A DNA stretch of 39,024 nt, taken from assembly GCA_900550785.1 (NCBI GenBank), contig URTL01000004.1:1-39024 (forward strand). Direction: 5' to 3'. The DNA is from an uncultured Collinsella sp. (GTDB lineage: Bacteria > Actinomycetota > Coriobacteriia > Coriobacteriales > Coriobacteriaceae). Both the position numbers and the translations under genes were made by a program. The notes beneath the pieces were generated by a model. It worked only from the letters and a program-made list of their open reading frames with translations, was not told the DNA's origin and ran no database searches. This document shows positions 7,434 through 14,673 of the stretch, piece after piece. Within the stretch, counting starts at the first letter, position 1; every line of letters starts with the position of its first letter.

Positions 7434-7917
7434 CCTGCGCATTGGCCACGGCTACGACGTCCACCGTTTGGTGGAGGGGCGTCGATGTATCATCGGCGGG
7501 GTCGACATTCCCTACGAGCGCGGCCTGCTGGGTCACTCGGATGCCGATGTGCTCGCGCACGCCTTAGCCGACGCCATTCTGGGCGCCTGCCGCGGGGGAG
7601 ACATCGGCAAGCTATTTCCCGACACCGATCCCGCCTACGAGGGTGCCGATTCGATGGTGCTGCTTGCTCGCGTGATGGACTATGCGCGTGAGCTGGGCTT
7701 TGAGTTTGTCGATGCCGACTGCACCATTGCCTGTCAGCAACCCAAGATCACCCCGCACCGCGATGCCATGCGCGCCAACCTTGCCCATGCTCTGGGCGTT
7801 GACGTCGAAAACGTGGGCGTCGCCGCCACTACGACCGAAAAGCTCGGTTGGGAAGGCCAGGGCGAGGGAATCGGCGCCTGGGCCGTCTGCCTGCTACAGA
7901 AAACCGTTAAGGAGTAA
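7423..7917 (+). CDS. ispF: 2-C-methyl-D-erythritol 2,4-cyclodiphosphate synthase
   Basis: A 164-residue trimeric zinc enzyme that cyclises CDP-ME 2-phosphate to MEcPP, two steps after IspD. GHGYDVHRL supplies the metal Asp and His (about 10-12), LGHSDADVLAHALADAILGA the third ligand His and helix, and ATTTEKLGWEGQGEGIGAWAV the nucleotide and trimer-core region. It overlaps ispD by 11 bases and is followed three bases later by cysS. The intermediate IspE step is not encoded in this window. Confidence 0.95.
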   Translation: MFSNLRIGHGYDVHRLVEGRRCIIGGVDIPYERGLLGHSDADVLAHALADAILGACRGGDIGKLFPDTDPAYEGADSMVLLARVMDYARELGFEFVDADCTIACQQPKITPHRDAMRANLAHALGVDVENVGVAATTTEKLGWEGQGEGIGAWAVCLLQKTVKE

Positions 7918-7920
7918 CGA

Positions 7921-9387
7921 ATGCGTATCTACAACAGCGCTACCCATAAAAAGGAAGAGTTCCAGCCGATCGAGTCCGGCAAGGTCCGCATGTACGTGTG
8001 CGGCCCCACGGTCTACGACAACATCCACATCGGCAATGCCCGCACGTTCATCAGCTTTGACGTGATTCGTCGCTGGCTCATCGCGAGCGGCTACGAGGTC
8101 ACGTTCGCCCAGAACCTCACCGATGTCGATGACAAGATCATCAAGCGCGCCAACGAGCAGGGCCGTACGGCTGCCGAGGTCGCGACGGAGTTCTCCGATA
8201 AGTTCATCGGCGTCATGCGCGCCGCCAACGTACTCGATCCCGATGTGCGCCCCCGCGCCACCAAGGAGATCGGCCCCATGATCGCCATGATCAAGACGCT
8301 TATCGAGCAGGGCCATGCCTATGCCGCCGATAACGGCGACGTGTACTTTGCCGTGCGCAGCGATCCCAACTATGGTCAGGTCTCGGGCCGCAACATCGAC
8401 GACCTTATGGTTGGCGCGCGCATCGAGGAGAACGAGGACAAGAACGACCCACTCGACTTTGCCCTGTGGAAGGCCGCTAAGCCCGGCGAGCCCAGCTGGC
8501 CGAGCCCCTGGGGCGAGGGCCGTCCCGGTTGGCACACCGAGTGCGCCGCCATGGTGCATCGCTACCTGGGCACTCCGATCGACATCCACGGCGGCGGCTC
8601 CGACCTTGCCTTCCCGCATCACGAGAACGAGTGCGCCCAGGCCACCTGCGCCTGGCACCAGGGCTTCTCCAACACTTGGATGCACACGGGCATGCTGCTG
8701 GTAGATGGCGAGAAGATGTCCAAGTCGCTCGGCAACTTCTTTACGCTGGCCGAGGTTCTCGAGCAGCACTCCGCTGCCGCCCTGCGCCTGCTGATGCTGC
8801 AGACGAGCTATCGCTCGCCGCTCGACTTTTCTTGGGAGCGCCTGGAGGGTGCCGAGAACTCGCTCACGCGTATCGCCGGTACGGTCGAGAACCTGCGCTG
8901 GGCCGCGAACCATGCGACGGCCGATGCCGATGAGGCAGCATCTGAGGCGTTTGCCGCCAAGGCCGCCGAGACCCGTGCCACCTTTAAGGAGTGCATGGAC
9001 GACGACTTTAACACCGCTGGTGCCATGGGTGCCGTCTTTGGCTTTGTGACCGAGTGCAACCAGTACCTGGAGCAGGCGGGCGACGCTGCCGACAAGGCCG
9101 CCGCGCTTGCCGCCGCCGACACGCTGGCCGAGCTGCTCGATACGCTTGGCGTTGAGCTCCCCGAGCCCAAGGTCGAGCTGCCGCTGGGCCTGCTGGGCGT
9201 TGCCGCCGGTTTGGTCGCCTATACGGGTGACGACGTGGACGAGGCCGCTGCCAAGATTCTCGAGGCCCGCGCCGAAGCCCGCGCCGCCAAGAACTGGGAT
9301 CTGGCCGACGCCATCCGCGACCAGCTCAAGGACCTCGGGCTGACGATCGAGGATACCGCCGCCGGCACTCGTATTAAGAGTCTCTAG
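7921..9387 (+). CDS. cysS: Cysteinyl-tRNA synthetase
   Basis: A 488-residue class Ia synthetase that charges tRNA-Cys. Signatures: the zinc Cys in YVCGPTVYDNIHIGNAR with the HIGH-like HIGN (about 36-39), the zinc-site HHENECAQA, and KMSKSLGN (about 264-271). The C-terminal anticodon-binding helical region follows from about 350. It starts after AAGGAGTAACG, three bases past ispF. In many Gram-positives a mini-RNase III gene (mrnC) separates cysS from rlmB; here there is only a 143-base gap filled by a palindromic repeat. Confidence 0.96.
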   Translation: MRIYNSATHKKEEFQPIESGKVRMYVCGPTVYDNIHIGNARTFISFDVIRRWLIASGYEVTFAQNLTDVDDKIIKRANEQGRTAAEVATEFSDKFIGVMRAANVLDPDVRPRATKEIGPMIAMIKTLIEQGHAYAADNGDVYFAVRSDPNYGQVSGRNIDDLMVGARIEENEDKNDPLDFALWKAAKPGEPSWPSPWGEGRPGWHTECAAMVHRYLGTPIDIHGGGSDLAFPHHENECAQATCAWHQGFSNTWMHTGMLLVDGEKMSKSLGNFFTLAEVLEQHSAAALRLLMLQTSYRSPLDFSWERLEGAENSLTRIAGTVENLRWAANHATADADEAASEAFAAKAAETRATFKECMDDDFNTAGAMGAVFGFVTECNQYLEQAGDAADKAAALAAADTLAELLDTLGVELPEPKVELPLGLLGVAAGLVAYTGDDVDEAAAKILEARAEARAAKNWDLADAIRDQLKDLGLTIEDTAAGTRIKSL

Positions 9388-9392
9388 TATTT

Positions 9393-9497
9393 GTCGACCG
9401 TTCGAGGTGCGGCAGATTGCCTTGAAAGAGGAGGGCATAGACCTGGTGGTCATGCCCGACGATTGAAAGGCAAGGTGCCGTGGCTCGGACGGTCGAT
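9393..9497 (+). repeat. Nested palindromic repeat element, copy 1
   Basis: The gap between cysS and rlmB folds almost end to end. GTCGACCGTTCGAG (9393-9406) pairs with 9484-9497 (12 of 14), TTGCCTT with AAGGCAA, and the centre GGGCAT-a-GACC pairs with GGTC-ATGCCC around a 4-base loop. The reverse complement aligns with a second element at 35219-35321, sharing TGCCTTTCAA, GGCATGACC, AGGTC, ATGCC and TTTCArGGCA in the same order. In one frame it reads ALKEEGIDLVVMPDD and then a stop; the second copy reads ALKRGGIDLLVMP. It is a dispersed element of unknown origin, possibly a decayed coding fragment or MITE-like sequence. Confidence 0.6.
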
Positions 9498-9530
9498 TCT
9501 TGTTCGTTATCTTTTTAAGGAGGCCGTTTT

Positions 9531-10445
9531 ATGGCCGACAATCGCAAGCGTGCACCGCGTGGAGGCAAGCAGGCTGCTTCTGGCTCGCGTCCGATTCGCC
9601 GCAACGACCGCGCTGCCGCTCCCAAGGGCCAGCGCGATCGCACCCAGGCTGCGCGTCCGCAGCTCGATCGCAACCGCGACGCTGTCCAGGCTCCCAAGGG
9701 CGAGTTTATCGAAGGTCGCCGTGCTGCCGCCGAGGCGCTGCGTACCGGCTTTCCCGTCAAGTGCGCGCTCATCGCTGAGGGCGGGGAGCGCGATGCCGCC
9801 TTGTCGCACCTGGTCGACGACCTCAACGCCGCAGGTGTCCGCATTAAGTATGTGCCGCGCGCGCAGCTCGACGCGCTGTCGAGCCATGGCGCTCACCAGG
9901 GCATTGCGCTCGAGGTTGGCAGCTTCCCCTATGCCGATGTTGCCGATATCCTCGACCGTGCGGGCGACGGTCCGGCGCTCGTCGTCGTGCTCGACCATGT
10001 GACCGACGACGGCAACTTTGGCGCCATCGTGCGCTCCGCCGAGGTCGTGGGCGCGGCGGGCGTCATCATTGCCAACAAGCGCGCCGCCGGCGTGACCGTG
10101 GGCAGCTACAAGACCTCAGCCGGCGCCGTCATGCATCTGCCCATCGCGCAGGTGCCCAATATCGCCCGTGCACTCGATGACCTCAGGGCCGCTGGCTTTT
10201 GGGTGGGCGGTGCTTCCGAGCACGCCGAGGGCAGCTGCTGGGATGCTCCCTTCGAGGGCCGCGTGGCGCTCGTCATGGGTTCCGAGGGCGACGGCATCTC
10301 GCGTCTGGTGCTCGAGAAATGCGACTTCTTGACCAAGCTTCCCCAGCGTGGCATGACCGAGAGTCTCAACGTTGCCCAGGCGACCACCGCGCTGTGCTTT
10401 GAGTGGCTGCGCCGCAATGCCGGCGAGCTCATGGGGGAGGAGTAG
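9531..10445 (+). CDS. rlmB: TrmH/SpoU-family 23S rRNA 2'-O-methyltransferase (RlmB-like)
   Basis: A 304-residue SPOUT methyltransferase, by family and location the enzyme that methylates the ribose of G2251 (E. coli numbering) in 23S rRNA. Residues 1-55 form a basic, disordered tail rich in Arg, Lys and Gln. A substrate-binding L30e-like domain follows (EGRRAAAEALRTG). The knotted catalytic domain shows motif 1 DHVTDDGNFGAIVRSA, motif 2 VMGSEGDGISRLV and motif 3 ESLNVAQATTALCFEW. Motif 1 has DD where DP is usual. The start follows TTTAAGGAGG. The yacP-like gene begins three bases after the stop. Confidence 0.92.
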   Translation: MADNRKRAPRGGKQAASGSRPIRRNDRAAAPKGQRDRTQAARPQLDRNRDAVQAPKGEFIEGRRAAAEALRTGFPVKCALIAEGGERDAALSHLVDDLNAAGVRIKYVPRAQLDALSSHGAHQGIALEVGSFPYADVADILDRAGDGPALVVVLDHVTDDGNFGAIVRSAEVVGAAGVIIANKRAAGVTVGSYKTSAGAVMHLPIAQVPNIARALDDLRAAGFWVGGASEHAEGSCWDAPFEGRVALVMGSEGDGISRLVLEKCDFLTKLPQRGMTESLNVAQATTALCFEWLRRNAGELMGEE

Positions 10446-10448
10446 CGC

Positions 10449-11126
10449 ATGTCCAAGAAGAACCGTGCCAAGTCCAAGGCCAAGCGCTTTGGCGAGGGCT
10501 CGGCCAAGCCGATTGTTTCGGCCGCGACCTATGGCGTGGGCGGCAATGCGTTTGCGCAGGCCATCGCCGATCCGGTCTCGACGGTGCACTCCAATAAGCC
10601 CGAGCTGCTGGTGGTCGACGGTTACAACGTGATTCACTGCACGCCGCGCTACGAAAAGCTCGTCTACGACCATTCCGACGATCCGTATTCCAGCGACGTT
10701 CACGATATGGCGCGCACGGCGCTCATTAATGACGTAGCTGCGTTTGCCCAGGGCCGCTACGAGGCCGTGATCGTATTTGACGGCGCGGGCAATATTTCCA
10801 GCGAGCGCCCCAACCTACCGGCCCGCGGCGTGCGCATTGAGTTTTCGCCGACGGGTGTTTCGGCCGATACCGTGGTGCAGAAGCTCTGCATCGAGGCGCG
10901 CGAAGAAGGCCGCGCGTGCTCCGTGGTTTCGAGTGACGGCACAATCCAGGCCGTCGTCATGGGCAAGGGCGTCACGCGCATCTCGAGCCGCATGCTGGTG
11001 GACGAGATCAAACAGATCGACAACGACGTTCACGAGGCCGAGGAAGCCCCGCAAATCAAGATGACTCTGGGCAGTCGCCTGAGCCCCGATGCCCTGGCCA
11101 AGCTCAAGGCCCTTCGCGGGAGGTAG
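10449..11126 (+). CDS. NYN-domain RNA-binding/RNase-like protein (YacP/Rae1 family)
   Basis: A 225-residue protein. After a basic N-terminus (SKKNRAKSKAKRFG) comes a NYN/PIN-like fold: LLVVDGYNVIH carries the first Asp and Asn, YEAVIVFDGAG the second Asp, VSADTVVQKLC the third, and CSVVSSDGTIQ the last. The B. subtilis homologue YacP (Rae1) is a ribosome-associated endoribonuclease that cuts mRNA in the A site, and it also lies after rlmB. That neighbourhood match supports the assignment. The last 40 residues are a charged helix. It ends the block-I operon at 11126; no clear terminator separates it from the converging gene 27 bases on. Confidence 0.88.
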   Translation: MSKKNRAKSKAKRFGEGSAKPIVSAATYGVGGNAFAQAIADPVSTVHSNKPELLVVDGYNVIHCTPRYEKLVYDHSDDPYSSDVHDMARTALINDVAAFAQGRYEAVIVFDGAGNISSERPNLPARGVRIEFSPTGVSADTVVQKLCIEAREEGRACSVVSSDGTIQAVVMGKGVTRISSRMLVDEIKQIDNDVHEAEEAPQIKMTLGSRLSPDALAKLKALRGR

Positions 11127-11153
11127 GTGAGCTGACGGCGCGACGCTGTCTCG

Positions 11154-12494
11154 CTAACTCCATTCAGCGATGTCGATCATTCTACGGAGGCGCCATGTAA
11201 GCGCCTCTTTTAGATATGGCAGCCTTGCCGCGAGCGCGTCGTTTCTGGACAGAATCTCGATTGCCTCGTCAACGAAGCCTTCGAGTTTGTCGCCGTCAAA
11301 CCAGCTCATGTCCTCGACGAGCAACATTTGTTTGGCGGGGCTTGAATGAAATTGCGCACTGGTAAAACTGTGCTCTCCCGCCCTAAGCTCCTCTAGTGAT
11401 ATGTTGCACCAGAGTGATGAGCCCGAATCGAAGATGGGGGCTGGTCTGCAGACCAGTGAGTTGACGTTTCGCACGAGGCCGAAGTTGCGCCAATGACGAT
11501 CGTAGTTGGCAATGATGTCATCGCATACGATCATGCGGCCAAGGGCGTCTTTTATATCTGTCGCTCCAAGCTCCTCGCAGTTTGCTACATACCGTTCGTA
11601 ATCGGTTAGTCGCTCGTCTGCATTTGCATGCTGGTTTACATAGAACGCAGGGACATATTCTTCTTCGTCAGTTAAGAAGACACTGCATGTGCTCAAGGCG
11701 GAAGTGCCCGCGCCTTCGAGCGAATAGGGTACATAATCGTAAGTGTTCAGGATGCGACGGTGAAGTGCAGTCGCCACCATCTCGTTATAGGGTTCCTGGT
11801 TTAGATGCGCTCCTGCTTTATGCAGAATTCGACGCCCGCCCTCGCATGTCCAGTACTTTTGAAGATTGCCGTCCGACGTGTTATCGGGCTTTGCGGCAGC
11901 CGCTTTTCCCTCTGGGGCAAAGGGCGCAATGGACAGTGAGACGTCATCAAAGGCGTTATTGAAGAAGTTAATGTCCTCCCAGGCGAGACCGGAACTTTGG
12001 GGCCTTATCCAATACTGGTCGGATAAGGAGAGGCCAAGATTTCGCTGTACGAGTTCATCGGGAACATCGACTGCGGCTTCTGCAAGCAGGGAGGCTAGCC
12101 CAATGCGTGCGAGCGGGATACCGCGGCCGCGCCACCAAGTGCGGAAAGAGTCGAGCGATACGGGGCTATTAGGGCCAAATACCCCAATAGGGGCGTGGGC
12201 GTAATCGACGTCGGCACCGATGTGGGTGAAGTCTTTTCGCGATGTGTTGTAGACCAGCTGAGCGACTTCATACGTGCGGTTCATGAGGGTGAACGCGATC
12301 TCGCTCTTACCGTAGCCGCGGCGGGGACGTCCCCCCGTTTTGGTCACGGAGCGGAGTCGCGTGTCGACGCTGTCTTTGTCGATGAGCCATACGCCAGAAG
12401 CCTTGCGGGCCTCAAGTGCTCCGTTTTTTATGAGCTCCTGCACCCTGCGCGGAGTGATGCCGAGTAGCTCGGCGGCTTCCTTGGTGGTAAGCAT
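11154..12494 (-). CDS. Fused helix-turn-helix and HipA-like kinase protein
   Basis: A 446-residue protein. Residues 1-55 are a MerR/excisionase-type winged helix (LTTKEAAELLGITPRRVQELIKNGAL ... GVWLIDKDSV). Residues from about 205 look like a HipA/CtkA-type kinase: a SDGNLQKYW loop with GRRILHKAG, the catalytic loop YDRHWRNFGLV, and the metal motif PIFDSGSSLW. The middle (70-200) carries no motif I recognise. HipA kinases normally depend on a separate HipB; here DNA binding and kinase appear in one chain, suggesting a self-contained regulated toxin or a phage-defence/signalling kinase. The start ATG 12494 lies four bases from a 28-bp perfect inverted repeat. It sits between yacP and tRNA-Thr. 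Activity is unproven. Confidence 0.75.
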   Translation of the reverse strand: MLTTKEAAELLGITPRRVQELIKNGALEARKASGVWLIDKDSVDTRLRSVTKTGGRPRRGYGKSEIAFTLMNRTYEVAQLVYNTSRKDFTHIGADVDYAHAPIGVFGPNSPVSLDSFRTWWRGRGIPLARIGLASLLAEAAVDVPDELVQRNLGLSLSDQYWIRPQSSGLAWEDINFFNNAFDDVSLSIAPFAPEGKAAAAKPDNTSDGNLQKYWTCEGGRRILHKAGAHLNQEPYNEMVATALHRRILNTYDYVPYSLEGAGTSALSTCSVFLTDEEEYVPAFYVNQHANADERLTDYERYVANCEELGATDIKDALGRMIVCDDIIANYDRHWRNFGLVRNVNSLVCRPAPIFDSGSSLWCNISLEELRAGEHSFTSAQFHSSPAKQMLLVEDMSWFDGDKLEGFVDEAIEILSRNDALAARLPYLKEALTWRLRRMIDIAEWS

Positions 12495-12498
12495 CGAG

Positions 12499-12570
12499 AA
12501 ACCCTTCGTCAGAACGAATAGTTTTATCTATTCCATTGTAATTAAAACTATTCGTTCTGACGAAGGGTTT
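12499..12570 (-). repeat. 28-bp perfect inverted repeat at the kinase gene start
   Basis: The arm 12499-12526 is exactly complementary to 12543-12570, with a 16-base AT-rich loop. Key core: CGTCAGAACGAATAG on one arm. The palindrome starts four bases upstream of the HTH-kinase ATG. It would occupy the whole promoter/leader: TACAAT in the loop on the minus strand could be a -10. It could be an operator for the protein's own HTH, or an mRNA stem that hides the ribosome site; no good Shine-Dalgarno is visible outside it. Confidence 0.85.
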
Positions 12571-12655
12571 TGAGATGTGGTCGGTCGAAGGGTCTGTTGC
12601 GCCCCGTCCGTAATTCCTTTATTCTTAATTGGCTTCGCGCGAGAGCGCCAAGTGT

Positions 12656-12730
12656 GCCAGTGTGGCGCAACGGTAGCGCAACTGATTTGTAATCAGTGGG
12701 TTGCAGGTTCGATTCCTGTCACTGGCTCCA
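12656..12730 (+). tRNA. tRNA-Thr (anticodon TGT)
   Basis: A complete cloverleaf: acceptor GCCAGTG with CACTGGC, anticodon arm CTGATTTGTAATCAG with anticodon TGT, T arm with GGTTCGATTCC, discriminator T and an encoded CCA at 12728-12730. It reads codon ACA. It has its own terminator and stands alone, next to the accessory stretch. Confidence 0.95.
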
Positions 12731-12739
12731 TGAGAGTTT

Positions 12740-12777
12740 CGGGCTCTGTCTCTATATGGGACAGGGCCCGTTTCTAT
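12740..12777 (+). terminator. Terminator of tRNA-Thr
   Basis: CGGGCtCTGTC (12740-12750) pairs with GACAGgGCCCG (12760-12770), with one mismatch and a 9-base loop. It is followed by TTTCTATTT, nine bases after the tRNA ends. Confidence 0.8.
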
Positions 12778-12844
12778 TTAGGTGGTGCGCCATCGGGTTA
12801 GCGCCCATCCCGTTTTTGGTTTGTCTCGTCCTCCAGTTTGTCTA

Positions 12845-12971
12845 AATCTGTAACACCAAGACCGATATTTGGCATCTAACTGTTACAGATTGAGATGAAA
12901 CTTAGGGTGTTTTAGGAATATCTTGATCTGTAACATGTAGAAGCGGAATAGGCCTCTTACTGTTACAGATC
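12845..12971 (+). repeat. Two tandem copies of an inverted repeat (TCTGTAACA/TGTTACAGA)
   Basis: AATCTGTAACA (12845-12855) pairs with TGTTACAGATT (12881-12891), and GATCTGTAACA (12925-12935) pairs with TGTTACAGATC (12961-12971). The copies are exactly 80 bases apart, each with a 25-base loop. The loops differ while the arms are kept, and even the outermost base pair is compensated (A-T in one, G-C in the other). This lies in the gene-free stretch 12731-13263, and no T-run follows. Function unknown; possible protein-binding sites or structured RNAs. Confidence 0.7.
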
Positions 12972-13042
12972 GAGACAAGGGCGGGTGCGGACCTGGATGT
13001 CCTGCTCGAGCGTGGATTTCTGGACACGCGAGCGAAGAAAAT

Positions 13043-13071
13043 CTCCCGACCGGAGAACGAGCGTGGATAAT
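13043..13071 (+). repeat. Intergenic repeat (GAGCGTGGATAAT type), left copy
   Basis: This 29-base segment (ctcccgaccggagaacg followed by agcgtggataat) matches 17095-17123 with five differences in the same orientation. The core CGAGCGTGGAT also occurs just upstream at 13006-13016. The two long copies flank the beta-glucoside module (13264-17079) on both sides. Apart from this, the tandem inverted repeats and the terminator at 13128, I see nothing in 12778-13263. Confidence 0.5.
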
Positions 13072-13127
13072 TAACTTGGATAGGGAGCTAAGGTAAACAC
13101 CGATTGTCTATCGACGGCTTTAGAAAC

Positions 13128-13168
13128 AACGACCCCGATTTCATTGTGGAATCGGGGTCGTTTGTGCC
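13128..13168 (-). terminator. Terminator of the beta-glucoside operon
   Basis: A perfect 13-bp stem: AACGACCCCGATT (13128-13140) with AATCGGGGTCGTT (13150-13162). On the minus strand it is followed by GTTTCT, and it lies about 100 bases after the PTS gene stop. On the + strand it ends in TTTGTG, so some two-way action is possible. A 62-codon + strand frame across it has no other support. Confidence 0.65.
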
Positions 13169-13263
13169 TCAGGAATCCGAATGGATTAATCGAGCTCCTA
13201 AGGGACTTCTTGGGTTCTTGCTAATGGTCTGCCGAGGATGTCCCCAATGCAAACAGCGGGCAT

Positions 13264-14664
13264 CTACTCAATATAGCTGGGGTTCTTCTTGATGATTACG
13301 CGTGCAGCGATGAAAGAGACGACGATGGCGATGATGGCGACAACGCATGCCAGCACGAAGTTGCCCATGGACCCATCGGGAGCGATAAAGATGAGTGCCG
13401 AAAGAAGGCCGGGGCATGCTCCCGCAACATACTCTTTCAGGACAAAGATGCCTGCAGGGAGTCCAGCGCAGAGCGCGCCGATTGCCGTGCCGACAAGCAG
13501 GCGGGGACGCTCGATGAGGCAACCGTAGAACGCGGGCTCGGTTACGCCACAGAGTGCGGTAACGGCAACCGTGGTGACCATACCCTTCTTCTCCTTGTTT
13601 CCCTTCATGGCAGTTGCCAGGGCGAGGCTCGTGCCGCCAATGCAGAGGTTCGAGATGAATCCAAAGATAATGGGTGCCCAACCGAGCTGCGCCAGGCTCG
13701 TAACTTCGATTGCGATGTAAGCCTTATCGAGACCGAGCATGACGAAATAGGGGTTAAGGGCTGCCAGGATCGGAGTAGCGATAAATGCCACGTTGTCCAT
13801 AAGCCACGTGACGGCATCACTCAGCGCGTAGCCCATCATGCTGCCGGCGGGGCCAAGGATAATCAGCTCGACGGGCACGACGATGATCATGGTGAGCAGC
13901 GGCTTCAAGAACAGTTTGGTAACGTCGGGAATGATCTTCTGAAGGCTGCGGTCGACAAAGTACATGAACACAACGCCCAGTACGATGGGCACTACCGTAC
14001 TCGAATAGTCGTTCGTCGGGATGGGGATACCAAGAAAGTCGAGACCCTCGGCACCGCTAATGGACGAGCTGATCATGATCGCGCCCAGCAATGCGCCCAT
14101 GATGGGCTGCATCTTCATGACGGCTGCGAGCTGATAACCAAGATAAACGGGCAAGAAGCTAAACGAAGCGCTAAAGATCGCCAACAGGACCTGGGCGGTT
14201 CCGCTATCGGTGCTTAATCCGCAATAATTGACCAGGAGATTCTTGATCGAAAGAATGAGTCCGCCAACGATGAGCGCCGGGACGATGGGCATGAATACCT
14301 GTGCAGAGACGTTCCCGAATTTCTCAATCAAGCCCATGGCGGTGTTACCGCTTTTAATGCCTTCTGCAAGGTCTTTGGCGGTTTGGGCATCGTCGGCAAC
14401 CGTGCCACCGCCGACTTCGATTCCCGCGAAGTCGAGGAAGTCGTTGTAAGCCTCGGTGACGTTTGGGCCGATGATCACCTGAAGCTGGCCACCGCTGACT
14501 ACTGCCCCGAGCGCCTGATCGGCCGATTTGGCGAGCTGGAGATCGATGATCGAGGTGTCTCGTGCGTCGATGCGAAGGCGTGTCGCACAATGAGTTACCG
14601 ATGTAATGTTCTCTTTGCCGCCAACAGCCTTTAGGACTGTTTCGGACATTGCCTGATATTTCAT
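13264..14664 (-). CDS. PTS beta-glucoside-type transporter EIIBC
   Basis: A 466-residue membrane permease that imports and phosphorylates a sugar, probably a beta-glucoside. The EIIB domain (1-85) has the phosphorylated Cys in SVTHCATRLRI (about 26) and the GGQLQVIIG turn. About ten membrane helices of EIIC follow from residue 105, with NDYSSTVVPIV and TSLALATAMKG. There is no EIIA domain at the C-terminus, whereas many BglF-like proteins carry one, so it must take phosphate from another EIIA. The stand-alone glucose-type EIIA at 33471 is a candidate. It starts nine bases after the GH1 gene and shares its operon. Confidence 0.9.
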   Translation of the reverse strand: MKYQAMSETVLKAVGGKENITSVTHCATRLRIDARDTSIIDLQLAKSADQALGAVVSGGQLQVIIGPNVTEAYNDFLDFAGIEVGGGTVADDAQTAKDLAEGIKSGNTAMGLIEKFGNVSAQVFMPIVPALIVGGLILSIKNLLVNYCGLSTDSGTAQVLLAIFSASFSFLPVYLGYQLAAVMKMQPIMGALLGAIMISSSISGAEGLDFLGIPIPTNDYSSTVVPIVLGVVFMYFVDRSLQKIIPDVTKLFLKPLLTMIIVVPVELIILGPAGSMMGYALSDAVTWLMDNVAFIATPILAALNPYFVMLGLDKAYIAIEVTSLAQLGWAPIIFGFISNLCIGGTSLALATAMKGNKEKKGMVTTVAVTALCGVTEPAFYGCLIERPRLLVGTAIGALCAGLPAGIFVLKEYVAGACPGLLSALIFIAPDGSMGNFVLACVVAIIAIVVSFIAARVIIKKNPSYIE

Positions 14665-14673
14665 CTCTTTCTC

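Noticed and set aside
7894..9453. Long minus-strand open frame opposite cysS (519 codons)
   Set aside because: Shadow of cysS; low-complexity Gly/Val/Leu composition and no motif. Only its first codons fall in the palindromic element.
12656..12730. tRNA-Thr as a prophage or island attachment site
   Set aside because: No integrase gene and no duplicated 3' tRNA end was found in the window.
12845..12971. Possible CRISPR array
   Set aside because: Only two units, repeats are inverted pairs rather than direct repeats with spacers, and no cas genes are present.
13104..13292. Small + strand frame of 62 codons downstream of the PTS gene
   Set aside because: It runs through a perfect terminator hairpin and into the end of the PTS gene; no ribosome site.
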